Shown here one piece after another: positions 17,493 through 26,313 of a stretch of 64,000 nucleotides of DNA. The first letter of the stretch is position 1. Each line of letters begins with the position of its first letter. The stretch spans positions 2,128-66,127 of the forward strand of contig NZ_LMND01000001.1 in assembly GCF_001423265.1 (NCBI RefSeq), given 5' to 3'. The DNA comes from Methylobacterium sp. Leaf108. GTDB lineage: Bacteria; Pseudomonadota; Alphaproteobacteria; Rhizobiales; Beijerinckiaceae. The notes under the pieces were generated by a model that was not told where the DNA came from, made no database searches, and saw nothing but the letters and a program-made list of their open reading frames with translations. Made by a program: the position numbers and the translations under genes.

Positions 17493-18920
17493 TCAGTCGT
17501 CGTCGTACTCGTCCCGCCCACGCCCGCCCTTGCCGCGCCCAGGCGCTCCGCTGGCGATGCCGGCGACGAGGTCGGCGATATGGCGCAGGGCCTCGGTCTG
17601 GAGGGCACCGTCGCCGCCCTCCCCCCGGTTCTGCGGTGTCACGGCCTTGGCGAACCCGAGTTTCACCGCCTCCTTGATCCGGGCCGGCGCCTGCGCCACG
17701 GGGCGGATCGCCCCGGACAATCCGATTTCGCCGAAGTAGACGGTCTCCGGCGGGAGAGCGGCGCCCGACAGCGACGAGACCAGGGCCGCGGCGACCGCGA
17801 GGTCGGCCGCCGGCTCGGTGATGCGCAGGCCGCCGGCGACGTTGAGGTAGACGTCGTGGGTGCCGAGGCGGATGCCGCCGTGGGCCTCGAGCACCGCCAG
17901 CACCATCGACAGGCGGTTGGGGTCCCATCCCACCACGGCGCGGCGCGGCGTGCCGAGGGAGGACGGGGCGACGAGCGCCTGGATCTCCACGAGCAGCGGC
18001 CGCGTCCCCTCCATTCCGGCAAAGACCGCCGTACCCGGCGCGGCATGGTCGCGCCCGGCCAGGAACAGGGCGGAGGGGTTGGGCACCTCGGCCAACCCCA
18101 TGTCGGTCATCTCGAACACCCCGATCTCGTCGGTGGGGCCGAACCGGTTCTTGACGGCGCGCAGGATGCGGAAATGATGGCCCTGGTCGCCCTCGAAGGA
18201 CGCGACGCAATCGACCATGTGCTCGACCACGCGCGGGCCGGCGATCTGGCCGTCCTTAGTGACGTGGCCCACCAGGATCACCGCCGTGCCCGTGGTCTTG
18301 GCGAAGCGGATCAGGCTCTGGGCCGAGCCGCGCACCTGCGTGACCGTGCCGGGCGCCGATTCCACCGTCTCGGTCCACATGGTCTGGATCGAATCGATGA
18401 TGGCGAGCGCCGGCGGGCGCCCCTGCGACAGGGTCTCGACGATGTCCTCGACGTTGGTCTCGGCGGCCAGCTCCACCGGCCGGCCGGCGAGGCCCAGGCG
18501 CTCCGCCCGCAGGCGCACCTGCGCCACCGCCTCCTCGCCGGAGATGTAGACGACGCGTTCGCCGGTGCCGGCCATGGCGGCGGTGGCCTGCATCAGGAGC
18601 GTCGACTTGCCGATGCCGGGATCGCCGCCGAGCAGGATCACCGAGCCGCGCACGAAGCCGCCTCCGGTGACCCGGTCGAGCTCGGCGATGCCGGAGGGGA
18701 TGCGCGGCGCCTGCTTGGCCTCGCCGGTCAGCCCTTCGAGGGGAAACACCCGGCCGCGTGCCCGGCCCGGACGCGTCGCCACCGGGCCGGCCTGCGGGCC
18801 GCTCGCCCCCGTCTCCTCGGCGATGCAGTTCCAGCCGTTGCAGGCCTCGCAGCGCCCGCGCCAGCGGTTGTAGACCGCCCCGCAGGACTGGCAGACGAAG
18901 GTCTGGTGGATCTTGGCCAT
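17493..18920 (-). CDS. radA: DNA repair protein RadA
   Basis: 475 residues. The N-terminal four-cysteine zinc finger is at Cys10, Cys13, Cys24 and Cys27; the RecA-type Walker A is GGDPGIGKST at 98-107; the RadA-specific KNRFG motif is present; and the C-terminal Lon-like domain ends the protein, with an Asp/Arg-rich tip. RadA is a helicase that drives branch migration during recombination. It lies between alr and cvpA on one strand, an order common in this group. Confidence 0.96.
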   Translation of the reverse strand: MAKIHQTFVCQSCGAVYNRWRGRCEACNGWNCIAEETGASGPQAGPVATRPGRARGRVFPLEGLTGEAKQAPRIPSGIAELDRVTGGGFVRGSVILLGGDPGIGKSTLLMQATAAMAGTGERVVYISGEEAVAQVRLRAERLGLAGRPVELAAETNVEDIVETLSQGRPPALAIIDSIQTMWTETVESAPGTVTQVRGSAQSLIRFAKTTGTAVILVGHVTKDGQIAGPRVVEHMVDCVASFEGDQGHHFRILRAVKNRFGPTDEIGVFEMTDMGLAEVPNPSALFLAGRDHAAPGTAVFAGMEGTRPLLVEIQALVAPSSLGTPRRAVVGWDPNRLSMVLAVLEAHGGIRLGTHDVYLNVAGGLRITEPAADLAVAAALVSSLSGAALPPETVYFGEIGLSGAIRPVAQAPARIKEAVKLGFAKAVTPQNRGEGGDGALQTEALRHIADLVAGIASGAPGRGKGGRGRDEYDDD

Positions 18921-18954
18921 TCTGCTTCCGGGTCGGGCGCGGCGCTCCGCCCCG

Positions 18955-20046
18955 TCACACTACATAATGGCGAACATAGCGTGAACCCAGGCCCGTCAGG
19001 ATTTCGTAGCCGATGGTGCCCGCCGCCTGCCCGACGGTGTCGACGTCGAGGCCGTCGCCGATCAGCACCGCCGGCGCACCGCGGCGGGCGGCCGGCGCAT
19101 CGGTGACGTCGAGGATGATGAGGTCCATCGAGATCAGCCCGGCGATGGGACAGGCGACACCGCCCACGAGGGCATGGCCGCGCCCGCTCGCCGCGCGGGG
19201 ATAGCCGTCGGCATAGCCGATCGAGAGGGTGGCGAGCCGGCGCCGGGACGGCGCGGTCCAGCGGGCGTTGTAGCCCGCACTCTCCCCCGCCTCGACGGTG
19301 CGGACCTGGGCGATGGCCGCCTCCAGGCGCACCACGGGGCGCATGGGGTTGGGCGAACCCGGCATGGGGTTGCCGCCGAACAGGGCGTAGCCCGGCCGCA
19401 GGAGATCGTTGGGAACGCCGTCCCCGAGAAAGCAGCCGGAGGAATTGGCGAGCGAGGCCGGGAGGCCGGGATAGGCCGCCCGCACCCGCGCGAAATCCGC
19501 GACCTGGCGGGCGTTGATCGCCTCGCCGGGCTGTTCCGCGCTGACGAGATGGCTCATCAGGAGGTCGAGTCCCGCCCCCGTCACGAGGGAATCGCCGGCG
19601 AGCGCCAGGGCCTCGGGCACCGACAGGCCGAGCCGGCTCATGCCGGTGTCCACATGCAGCGCCGCCGGCCCGCGACCGGCCCATTCGGCGAGTTCCTCCC
19701 GCGATCCGAGCACCGGCCGCAGGGCGTTGGCGATCAGGGCCTCGCCGGTTCCGGGCAGGAGCCCGTTGAGGATGTAGATGGCCGCCTCCGGCAGGAGCGC
19801 GCGGGCCGCGATGCCCTCGCTCAGGTGCGCCACGAAGAAAGTGCGGCAACTGGCCCGCCACAGGGCCGGGGCGACGGCGGCGAGGCCGCAGCCGTAGGCG
19901 TCGGCCTTCACCACAGCGGCGCAGGGGATGTGGGGCGCTTGCGCACCGAGCCGGCGCCAGTTCTCGACGATGGCGGAAAGGTCGATCGTGAGGCGGGCAC
20001 CATGGCCGATCGAGGCCGCATCAACCGATCCGATGACATCCTCCAT
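18955..20046 (-). CDS. alr: Alanine racemase
   Basis: 363-residue PLP enzyme that supplies D-alanine for peptidoglycan. The PLP lysine is Lys47 in AVVKADAYGCG; the second catalytic residue is the Tyr of SAGYNARW in the C-terminal barrel domain. Length and motifs fit a constitutive or catabolic Alr without distinction. It is 34 bp upstream of radA on the same strand, so the two are probably co-transcribed, and it is divergent from the unknown gene at 20248 across about 200 bp. Confidence 0.95.
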   Translation of the reverse strand: MEDVIGSVDAASIGHGARLTIDLSAIVENWRRLGAQAPHIPCAAVVKADAYGCGLAAVAPALWRASCRTFFVAHLSEGIAARALLPEAAIYILNGLLPGTGEALIANALRPVLGSREELAEWAGRGPAALHVDTGMSRLGLSVPEALALAGDSLVTGAGLDLLMSHLVSAEQPGEAINARQVADFARVRAAYPGLPASLANSSGCFLGDGVPNDLLRPGYALFGGNPMPGSPNPMRPVVRLEAAIAQVRTVEAGESAGYNARWTAPSRRRLATLSIGYADGYPRAASGRGHALVGGVACPIAGLISMDLIILDVTDAPAARRGAPAVLIGDGLDVDTVGQAAGTIGYEILTGLGSRYVRHYVV

Positions 20047-20247
20047 CCAACGACACAGCCACCGGCGGTTGCCGGCGCGGGCGAGGCCGGGAACCGGCCC
20101 GCGTCCTCGCCCTACCTATGCACGATCGCGGCCCAATGCGGCCACACCGCTCGCGAAAACCGCCGGCATGCGGCCGGGTGACCGGCATGGCCCGGGTGGT
20201 CTATCCCGCCCCCGAGCGGTCCGAAACGGGGCGGGCGAGGAGAGACC

Positions 20248-21390
20248 ATGATCGTGAAGCTCGGCGGCAAGCGTCGACTGCGTCCCTCGCGCCAGGGGCC
20301 GACTACCGGGCTTTTGGGCGGTCTCGGCGTCTCCGACCGGATCGCGGCCTTCCGCAGCCTCGGCGGAAACTGCGAGTTCGGGTTCGTGCAGCGCTATTGC
20401 GGTGCCGAGCCCTCCGGGCTGTTCCGGTTCGCCTATGCGGATGTGGAACCGCTCACGCACGCGATCGCCGACAACCTGGACAAGTATGGCGCGCCGGGCG
20501 ACCTGAGCCTCGAAGAGACCGAGAGCGGAACCTATTACTGCAGGAGCGGATGCTACAATTTCTGGTACAACACCCAGACGCATGCCGACGCGGTCGACAA
20601 GAGCGCCTTCCTCGAGCGGCAGTACGGCAAGGTGGCCCACCTCAAGCGGGCGCTCCTGAGCGACCTCGCAACCGGCGAGAAGATCCTCGTCCGCAAGCCG
20701 CAGCAGGGCGAGGACGATGCCGCCTTCATGGCCCTGGCGCAAGCGATCTGGCGGCACGGACCCTCGACGGTGCTGCGCGTCACCGAGGGCGAGCCGGGCC
20801 TCCGCCGTACCTCGGGGCGGCTGCTGGAGGGCACGGTCAGACGGATCTCGCAACCGGAGCGCAACTACGAGACCGACCTCGAATCGTGGATCGGGCTCTG
20901 CGACGCCGCCTATGCGGCTCACCATGGCTTGCGTCCCGCGCCCGCGGGGCCCCTCGCCCGCCCGACGAGGCTGGCCCGCCCGGCCCGGCGCCACGACACC
21001 GGACTGCCCGGTGAGGTGTTGAACTCCTACACGACGCTCCTCGACATCCGCGCCTTCGATCCCCGCACGGTCTACGTCTTCTCCGCCTGGGTCTGGATCC
21101 CGGCGGACTTTTCGGCCGCACGCATCCTCGCCGTGATGGGAACCGAGCGCCTGGGCTGGTGCGATGCGGACCTCGGCCTGCGGGACTGCTGGCAGCGGGT
21201 CTGGGCCGCCGGCCGTGTCGCGCCCGTGGACGGAGAGCGCCCGTGCGCGGGCCTCGGCATCGTCGGCGAGCCTGGCCAGCATGTCTGGTCCTGGGGATGG
21301 GAGCTTCGCCGAGGCCCGATCCCCGCCGCGGCCGGGACGCCGACGGTTCCGGTCGAGGGCTCGTTCCTCAAACGATTGCTCGGCCGCTGA
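20248..21390 (+). CDS. Unknown protein with DUF1796-like N-terminal domain
   Basis: 380 residues, no signal peptide or membrane segment. The first half resembles the DUF1796 (putative papain-like cysteine peptidase) pattern: SLGGNCEFGFVQRY near residue 36, with the Cys-x-Phe-Gly arrangement, then an aromatic/His segment (YNFWYNTQTHAD) that could supply the histidine, and a Lys/Arg-rich helix. A basic Pro/Arg linker of about 25 residues (about 232-256) leads to a Trp-rich second half that could be a beta-sandwich. The function is unknown; relatives are often found near surface-polysaccharide genes, but none are here. It lies convergent with dnaB. Confidence 0.55.
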   Translation: MIVKLGGKRRLRPSRQGPTTGLLGGLGVSDRIAAFRSLGGNCEFGFVQRYCGAEPSGLFRFAYADVEPLTHAIADNLDKYGAPGDLSLEETESGTYYCRSGCYNFWYNTQTHADAVDKSAFLERQYGKVAHLKRALLSDLATGEKILVRKPQQGEDDAAFMALAQAIWRHGPSTVLRVTEGEPGLRRTSGRLLEGTVRRISQPERNYETDLESWIGLCDAAYAAHHGLRPAPAGPLARPTRLARPARRHDTGLPGEVLNSYTTLLDIRAFDPRTVYVFSAWVWIPADFSAARILAVMGTERLGWCDADLGLRDCWQRVWAAGRVAPVDGERPCAGLGIVGEPGQHVWSWGWELRRGPIPAAAGTPTVPVEGSFLKRLLGR

Positions 21391-21414
21391 GGGCCGGCCG
21401 GGCGCGGCGGCGTC

Positions 21415-22902
21415 CTACATCCGCGCCGGCGTCCGGTCCTCGGCCGCCAGGTTCGAGAACCGGGTGATGTTGGCGTCGAACTGCAGTTCCACCGTGCCGG
21501 TGGGGCCGTGGCGCTGCTTGCCCAGGATCACCTCGGCCTTGCCGTGGACGCGGTTCATCTCCGCCTCCCAGGCGAAGAACTCCTCGGTGCCCTCGCGAGG
21601 CTTCTTGTTGTTGACGTAATATTCCTCGCGGAACACGAACATCACCACGTCGGCGTCCTGCTCGATGGAGCCGGATTCGCGCAGGTCCGAGAGCTGCGGG
21701 CGCTTGTCGTCGCGGTTCTCCACCTGGCGCGAAAGCTGCGACAGGGCGATGATCGGCACCGAGAGCTCCTTGGCGAGCGCCTTCATGCCGGTGGTGATCT
21801 CGGTCATCTCCTGCACGCGGTTGTCGCTGCGCTTGCCCGAGCCCGAAAGCAGTTGCAGGTAGTCGACGATGAGCACGTCGAGGCCCTTCTGGCGCTTGAG
21901 GCGGCGCGCGCGGGCGGCGAGCTGGGCGATCGAGATGCCGCCGGTCTGGTCGATGTAGAACGGGATCGACTGCATGTCCCGGGCGGCGTCGGTGATCTTG
22001 TAGAAGTCCTCCGGGCGGATGTCGCCGCGGCGGATCTTGTAGGAAGGCACGCCCGACTGCTCGGCGATGATGCGGGTGGCGAGCTGCTCGGCCGACATTT
22101 CCAGCGAGAAGAACCCGACGATGCCGCCGTTCTTGGTCTCGATGCGGCCGTCGGGCTGCTTCTCGCCCTGGTAGGCCTTGGCGATGTTGAAGGCGATGTT
22201 GGTGACGAGCGAGGTCTTGCCCATCGCCGGGCGTCCGGCGAGGATGATGAGATCCGACGATTGCAGGCCGCCCATCTTGGCGTCGAGGTCGGTGAGGCCG
22301 GTGGCGATGCCGGAGAGCTTGCCTTCGCGCTGGTAGGCCTTGGCCGCCATGTCGACGGCGGTGGTGAGCGCGTCGGAGAACTTCTGGAAGCCGCCGTCGT
22401 ACTTGCCCGATTCGGCGAGTTCGTAGAGCCGGCGCTCGGTGCCCTCGATCTGGTCGCGGGGCGAGGATTCCACCGGCGCCTCGTAGGCCCCGTTGACGAG
22501 ATCCTCGCCGATGGTGATGAGCCGGCGGCGGATGGCGAGATCGTAGATGGTGCGGCCGTAGTCGCCCGCATTGATGACCGTCGTCGCCTCGGCCGCGAGG
22601 CGGGCGAGGTACTGCATCACCGTCTGGCCGCCGAGATCCGCATCGCCGAGGTAGGTCTTGAGCGTGATCGGGGTCGCGAGCTTGCCCGCCTTGATCAGGG
22701 AAGTCGCCACCTCGAAGATCTTGCGGTGCACGTCCTCCATGAAGTGCTCGGGCAGGAGGAAGTCCGAGATCCGGTAGTAGGCGTCGTTGTTGACCAGGAT
22801 GGCGCCGAGCAGCGCCTGCTCCGCATCGATGTTGTGGGGCGCGACGCGGAATTCCTGGGTGACGGCCTGGAGGTTGGCCGTCAGGGCATTGGGCAGGGCC
22901 AT
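21415..22902 (-). CDS. dnaB: Replicative DNA helicase DnaB
   Basis: 495 residues. An N-terminal DnaB helical domain (starts with the typical HNIDAEQALLGAIL segment) is followed by a RecA-like motor with Walker A AGRPAMGKTS and a VLIVDYLQLL Walker B-type strand. It unwinds DNA ahead of the replisome. The dnaB-alr-radA neighbourhood is a classic bacterial grouping, here interrupted by the oppositely oriented gene at 20248. The 286-bp upstream gap should hold its promoter and also carries the terminator of the rplI side. Confidence 0.96.
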   Translation of the reverse strand: MALPNALTANLQAVTQEFRVAPHNIDAEQALLGAILVNNDAYYRISDFLLPEHFMEDVHRKIFEVATSLIKAGKLATPITLKTYLGDADLGGQTVMQYLARLAAEATTVINAGDYGRTIYDLAIRRRLITIGEDLVNGAYEAPVESSPRDQIEGTERRLYELAESGKYDGGFQKFSDALTTAVDMAAKAYQREGKLSGIATGLTDLDAKMGGLQSSDLIILAGRPAMGKTSLVTNIAFNIAKAYQGEKQPDGRIETKNGGIVGFFSLEMSAEQLATRIIAEQSGVPSYKIRRGDIRPEDFYKITDAARDMQSIPFYIDQTGGISIAQLAARARRLKRQKGLDVLIVDYLQLLSGSGKRSDNRVQEMTEITTGMKALAKELSVPIIALSQLSRQVENRDDKRPQLSDLRESGSIEQDADVVMFVFREEYYVNNKKPREGTEEFFAWEAEMNRVHGKAEVILGKQRHGPTGTVELQFDANITRFSNLAAEDRTPARM

Positions 22903-23081
22903 GGGCTGACTCGACGCTCCAACTCGTCAAAACCGCGCGGTCGCCGCCGCGCATCGTCGCTACCCGAAGACCATGGCCCCGGCATGGTTAGCCGATCCTT
23001 AGCCGATGGGCGCGACACGCGCCTCGCGTCTCCGGCCCGGTCACCTCAGGATGAGGGATCGGGATAGGATCTAACGCAGGA

Positions 23082-23113
23082 ACGCCCGCCGGCTCCTTCG
23101 AACCGGCGGGCGT
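23082..23113 (-). terminator. Strong hairpin after rplI
   Basis: Perfect 11-bp GC-rich stem, ACGCCCGCCGG (23082-23092) with its complement at 23103-23113, around a ten-base loop. It lies about 75 bp past the rplI stop and ahead of the dnaB promoter region, both reading on the minus strand. No T-run follows. The rest of 22903-23188 shows no gene. Confidence 0.6.
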
Positions 23114-23188
23114 CCATGCTGGAACAAATGCGGAACGTGTCAAGCCCGAAGGCCGACCGTCCCCGTTGTCCACCGGGGCGAGTGGGAC

Positions 23189-23752
23189 CTACTCGCGGTC
23201 GTCGCCGGCCTCGGCGAGCGCCGCGCCGACCTCAAGACCGAGGTCGTCGAGGTTGAAGGCCTCGCGCTCGGTGGTCGATTCGCCACGCGCCTGACGCTCG
23301 GCCTCTTCCGGCGAACGGGCGACGTTGACGGTCACCGTCACTTCGACCTCGGGGTGCAGCACCACCGGGACGACATGGAGGCCCAGCGTCTTGATCGGCG
23401 CGTTCAGGGCGAACTGGTCACGGCCGACGGTGAAGCCCTCGGCGGTGACGACTTCGGCGAGATCGCGGGTGGAGACCGAGCCGTAAAGCACGCCGGTCTC
23501 GCCGGACTGGCGGATCAGCACGAAGCTCTTGCCCTCGAGGGTCTCGGCGACGCCCTGGGCCTCGGACTTGCGCTCGAGGTTGCGGGCCTCGAGCTGGGCG
23601 CGCTGGGTCTCGAAGTGCTTCTTGTTGTTGGAGGTGGCGCGCAGGGCCTTGCCGCGGGCCAGGAGGAAGTTGCGGGCGTAGCCGGGCTTGACGTTGACGG
23701 TCTCGCCCATCTGGCCGAGCTTGGCCACGCGCTCGAGGAGGATCACTTCCAT
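23189..23752 (-). CDS. rplI: 50S ribosomal protein L9
   Basis: 187 residues, longer than the 149 of E. coli because of an acidic, disordered C-terminal extension (Glu/Asp/Ala-rich after about residue 150), which is usual in rhizobia-related bacteria. The N-terminal domain is canonical: [16 protein letters not shown], then the [16 protein letters not shown] loop that binds 23S rRNA. The start is fixed by this conserved N-terminus. It is the last gene of the rpsF-rpsR-DUF2232-rplI block. Confidence 0.96.
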   Translation of the reverse strand: MEVILLERVAKLGQMGETVNVKPGYARNFLLARGKALRATSNNKKHFETQRAQLEARNLERKSEAQGVAETLEGKSFVLIRQSGETGVLYGSVSTRDLAEVVTAEGFTVGRDQFALNAPIKTLGLHVVPVVLHPEVEVTVTVNVARSPEEAERQARGESTTEREAFNLDDLGLEVGAALAEAGDDRE

Positions 23753-23829
23753 GGTCTTTTGTCCTTGTCCGGTGGGTGGGAGATGGGCCGCCGTCCGGTG
23801 CCGGAGCGGCGGGGTTTGAGCGGGGTGTC

Positions 23830-24867
23830 TCAGGTCGGGCCCGCGCCTTCCTTGGGACGGCGGAGGTTGAGCGCGGAATCGGCGACGCCGAACAGGGTCA
23901 GCGCCACGAAGGCGACGCCCTGGGTCACGAACAGGATCATGTAGAGGCCGATCAGGAGCGCCCCCCGGCCCTTGCGGCCGCGGCTGCGGTCGTGGAAGGC
24001 GGCGAGCCCCTGCAGGGCGAAGGCGGCACTCAGGGCCCCCGCCAGCGCGATCCCGAGGACACCGAAGTAGCCCGGCATCAGCGCCAGGACGGCCCCCGCC
24101 CCGAGGAGGATCAGGACACGGCGCGGCATCGCCGTGGCGGGCAGGTCGGGCCACGGCCGCGGCAGGCGCCCCGAGATCTGGACGATCCGGGCCGCGGCCC
24201 AGAGGTAGAAGGTCAGCAGCAGCGCCAGTCCCTGCGCGGCCAGCCCCGGCGCGATCGCCGCCAGCGCATCGGCGACCTCGTCGGCCGAGACGGTGATCGG
24301 CGTCGTCCCGTCCGTGGCCGGGGTGGCGGGAGCATCCTGCGCCGGAGCGGAGCGATCCTGGGTCTCGGACGAACCGGGTGCGGCCGGGGCCGGGGCCGGC
24401 GTGATGCGCGCGTCGCCGCGCGTCTTCACGAGGGTGCGGGTCATCCCGCGCAGCTGGTTCTGGAAGGTCTCGTAGTTCGGAGACGCGATCACCGCGATGG
24501 CGACGAAAGCCAGGGCCGCCGTGCTCGCCGTCCAGGCCAAAAGGCGCCCGGTGGGATACCATTCCATGGTGCCGTCGGCACCGGGACGGCCGAGCAGCGT
24601 CAGATAGGCGAGCCACCAGGCCGGCAGGGCGAGATAGGCCAGGAACCCGAGGCCGAGGAACGGCGCGATCACGAGGGCGAGCGCCAGGCTGCCCGAGACG
24701 GCGGCGGCCAGGGCGGCCTTGTGGCTCCAGCCGAGCCCGACGATGAGGATCGGCAGCGGGGCCAGCAGATAGAGCAGGATGGAGAGGGCCGTCGCCTTCA
24801 GGAGCACGCCGAACAGGAGTGCCGAGACTAGGCCCGCGCCGATGCCGATACCGAGTGACTGTTTCAT
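23830..24867 (-). CDS. DUF2232 family membrane protein
   Basis: 345 residues, about eight hydrophobic segments. Position between rpsR and rplI is diagnostic for the alphaproteobacterial DUF2232 proteins, which have no established function. A soluble Ala/Pro/Ser/Thr-rich insertion of about 45 residues sits mid-protein (after the NYETFQNQL segment) and is probably periplasmic. The gap of about 195 bp from rpsR contains hairpins, so this gene and rplI may be expressed apart from the S6/S18 message. Confidence 0.8.
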   Translation of the reverse strand: MKQSLGIGIGAGLVSALLFGVLLKATALSILLYLLAPLPILIVGLGWSHKAALAAAVSGSLALALVIAPFLGLGFLAYLALPAWWLAYLTLLGRPGADGTMEWYPTGRLLAWTASTAALAFVAIAVIASPNYETFQNQLRGMTRTLVKTRGDARITPAPAPAAPGSSETQDRSAPAQDAPATPATDGTTPITVSADEVADALAAIAPGLAAQGLALLLTFYLWAAARIVQISGRLPRPWPDLPATAMPRRVLILLGAGAVLALMPGYFGVLGIALAGALSAAFALQGLAAFHDRSRGRKGRGALLIGLYMILFVTQGVAFVALTLFGVADSALNLRRPKEGAGPT

Positions 24868-24963
24868 TGAATCCCGCTGTCCCGCTGTCCCGGATGGGGC
24901 AGGGTTAGAGGCGAACCGCGTCGCCCCAACGACTCCCGGCGTTCCACCATGAACGCCGGTACG

Positions 24964-24991
24964 AAAAACCCCTCGCCGCCCCTATGCGGCG
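24964..24991 (-). terminator. Candidate intrinsic terminator between rpsR and DUF2232
   Basis: On the minus strand a stem CGCCGC/GCGGCG (plus-strand arms 24974-24979 and 24986-24991) is followed, five bases on, by five T residues (24964-24968). The stem is short and the T-run is offset, so efficiency may be partial, letting some transcription continue into DUF2232-rplI. Confidence 0.5.
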
Positions 24992-25027
24992 CAAGCGTGA
25001 CTACGCACCGCCGCGCGTGCGGCGGAC

Positions 25028-25056
25028 GCCCTGGCTCGGCAAAGCCGGGCCAGGGC
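25028..25056 (-). terminator. Strong hairpin directly after rpsR
   Basis: Arms GCCCTGGC (25028-25035) and GCCAGGGC (25049-25056), plus an inner CGGC/GCCG stem, enclose an AAA loop, giving 12 Watson-Crick pairs and one wobble. It starts seven bases past the rpsR stop on the minus strand. There is no T-run; it may pause RNA polymerase or protect the S6/S18 mRNA end. Confidence 0.55.
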
Positions 25057-25062
25057 AGCCAA

Positions 25063-25356
25063 CTATTTGATCACGTAGGGGAGGAAGCCGAGGAAGCGGG
25101 CGCGCTTGATCGCCTGGGCGAGCTCGCGCTGCTTCTTGGCCGACACCGCGGTGATGCGCGACGGCACGATCTTGCCGCGCTCCGAGACGTAGCGGGAGAG
25201 CAGCTTGACGTCCTTGTAGTCGATCTTGGGCGCATTCACGCCCGAGAAGGGGCAGGTCTTGCGACGACGGAAGAACGGACGACGTCCGCCGCCGGCTCCG
25301 CCAGCAGCAGCACCACCGGCCGCAGGGGCCGCACCAGGTCCAGCACCGAATGCCAT
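25063..25356 (-). CDS. rpsR: 30S ribosomal protein S18
   Basis: 97 residues. The core ([15 protein letters not shown] through [10 protein letters not shown]) is canonical S18, which pairs with S6 on the platform of the 30S subunit. The N-terminus has an extra stretch of about 24 residues of Gly/Ala/Pro, common in this group and probably disordered. It follows rpsF by three bases, so the two are translated from one message in the ratio needed for the S6:S18 heterodimer. Confidence 0.97.
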   Translation of the reverse strand: MAFGAGPGAAPAAGGAAAGGAGGGRRPFFRRRKTCPFSGVNAPKIDYKDVKLLSRYVSERGKIVPSRITAVSAKKQRELAQAIKRARFLGFLPYVIK

Positions 25357-25359
25357 GAC

Positions 25360-25842
25360 TTAAGCCTCCCCGCCGAAGCTGCGCTCGGGCCGGTCGCCAC
25401 GATCGCCACGGTCGCCGCGATCACCCCGATCGCGGTCGCCACCGAATCCACCACCACCGCCACCGAAGCCCTCGTCGTCACGACGACGGCCGCGCTCGCG
25501 GTCCTTGCGATCGTCGCGATCGCGCTTCTGCATCATCGCAGACGGCTCGGCCTCGAGGGCCTCGACGCGCACGGTCATGAACCGCAGCACGTCTTCGGAG
25601 ATCTGCATCTGGCGCTCCATCTCCGTCAGCGCCGCCGGGGGGGCGTCGATGTTCAGGAGGGTGAAATGCGCCTTGCGGTTCTTCTTGATGCGGTAGGCGA
25701 GGGACTTGACGCCCCACATCTCGATCTTCTCGACCGTGCCGCCATTGGCTTCGATGACGCCCTTGTAGGTCTCGATCATGGTCTCGACCTGCTGGGATGT
25801 CACGTCCTGGCGCGCCAGGAAGACGTGTTCGTAAAGAGGCAT
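25360..25842 (-). CDS. rpsF: 30S ribosomal protein S6 with RG/D-rich tail
   Basis: 160 residues. Residues 1-95 are canonical S6 ([28 protein letters not shown]). After about residue 105 a highly charged tail follows with a Gly-rich run and Arg-Gly-Asp repeats ([13 protein letters not shown]). E. coli S6 has a glutamate tail that is extended after translation; here the charge pattern is different. The start is set by the conserved MPLYEH; an in-frame upstream start would add 13 residues that do not look like S6. A candidate S6:S18 leader RNA lies 28 bases upstream. Confidence 0.96.
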   Translation of the reverse strand: MPLYEHVFLARQDVTSQQVETMIETYKGVIEANGGTVEKIEMWGVKSLAYRIKKNRKAHFTLLNIDAPPAALTEMERQMQISEDVLRFMTVRVEALEAEPSAMMQKRDRDDRKDRERGRRRDDEGFGGGGGGFGGDRDRGDRGDRGDRGDRPERSFGGEA

Positions 25843-25870
25843 TGTAACGGGCCCTTCATGTCCATAGGGA

Positions 25871-25906
25871 CCCGACGGCACCAGAAGTGCTGGAAGACGC
25901 GTCGGG
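25871..25906 (-). promoter_or_regulatory. Candidate S6:S18 leader RNA (autoregulatory)
   Basis: On the minus strand, outer stem CCCGA/TCGGG (25902-25906 with 25871-25875) encloses an inner stem CCAG/CTGG (25090s: 25090-25093 side with 25081-25084 side, i.e. plus 25890-25893 and 25881-25884), capped by a five-base loop. The 3' internal loop reads TGCCG and so carries the CCG trinucleotide that is the conserved contact in the known S6:S18 mRNA motif. It sits 28 bases before the rpsF start. In the known system the S6:S18 dimer binds this structure and lowers its own translation. The match is by eye. Confidence 0.45.
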
Positions 25907-26313
25907 CCGGCTCACACGTTCACCCGGCGCCAAGCCCTTCGAGCCGTAATGGAGGCCCGAGCGGTTGATCGAAGGCGGAGACACGGGACGACGGGAACGA
26001 CTCCGGTTCGGAACCACCCCCTGTTGCCGGCAAGCCGACACCGTCCGTTCAGCCCCCAGCCGGAGCGAACGCGAAACGGGCGGATAGACGGGTTCGAACG
26101 GAAAGGCAAGTTCTGGCAGGGCAGACGCGCGGCGGGACGCGTTCGAAGGGTGCTTGTGCGCGGATGGTGTTTGCGAGCGGATGGTGTTTGCGCGGGTCCG
26201 GCCGTGGCGTCATCATCGCGGGCGGCGGTGACGGAGAGCGATGACGTGAGGGGCCGGCGCGAGCCAACGGGGCGGCGACGGGCCGGCGCGATCCACTTGG
26301 GGCGACGGGCCCG
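25907..26313. other. Gap between rpsF leader and oppB-like gene
   Basis: About 400 bp with no convincing ORF on either strand. It must hold the divergent promoters of rpsF (minus) and the ABC permease pair (plus). Its only clear structure is a two-unit direct repeat at 26160-26192, described separately. Confidence 0.5.
26160..26192. repeat. Direct repeat, two 16-bp units at 17-bp period
   Basis: The 16-mer GCGGATGGTGTTTGCG occurs at 26160-26175 and again at 26177-26192 without change. It lies about 120-150 bp upstream of the permease start codon. It could be a paired regulator site or a slippage product. Confidence 0.7.

Noticed and set aside
16299..19106. A 935-codon plus-strand frame over purF, cvpA and radA.
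   Set aside because: It is a shadow of three well-supported minus-strand genes.
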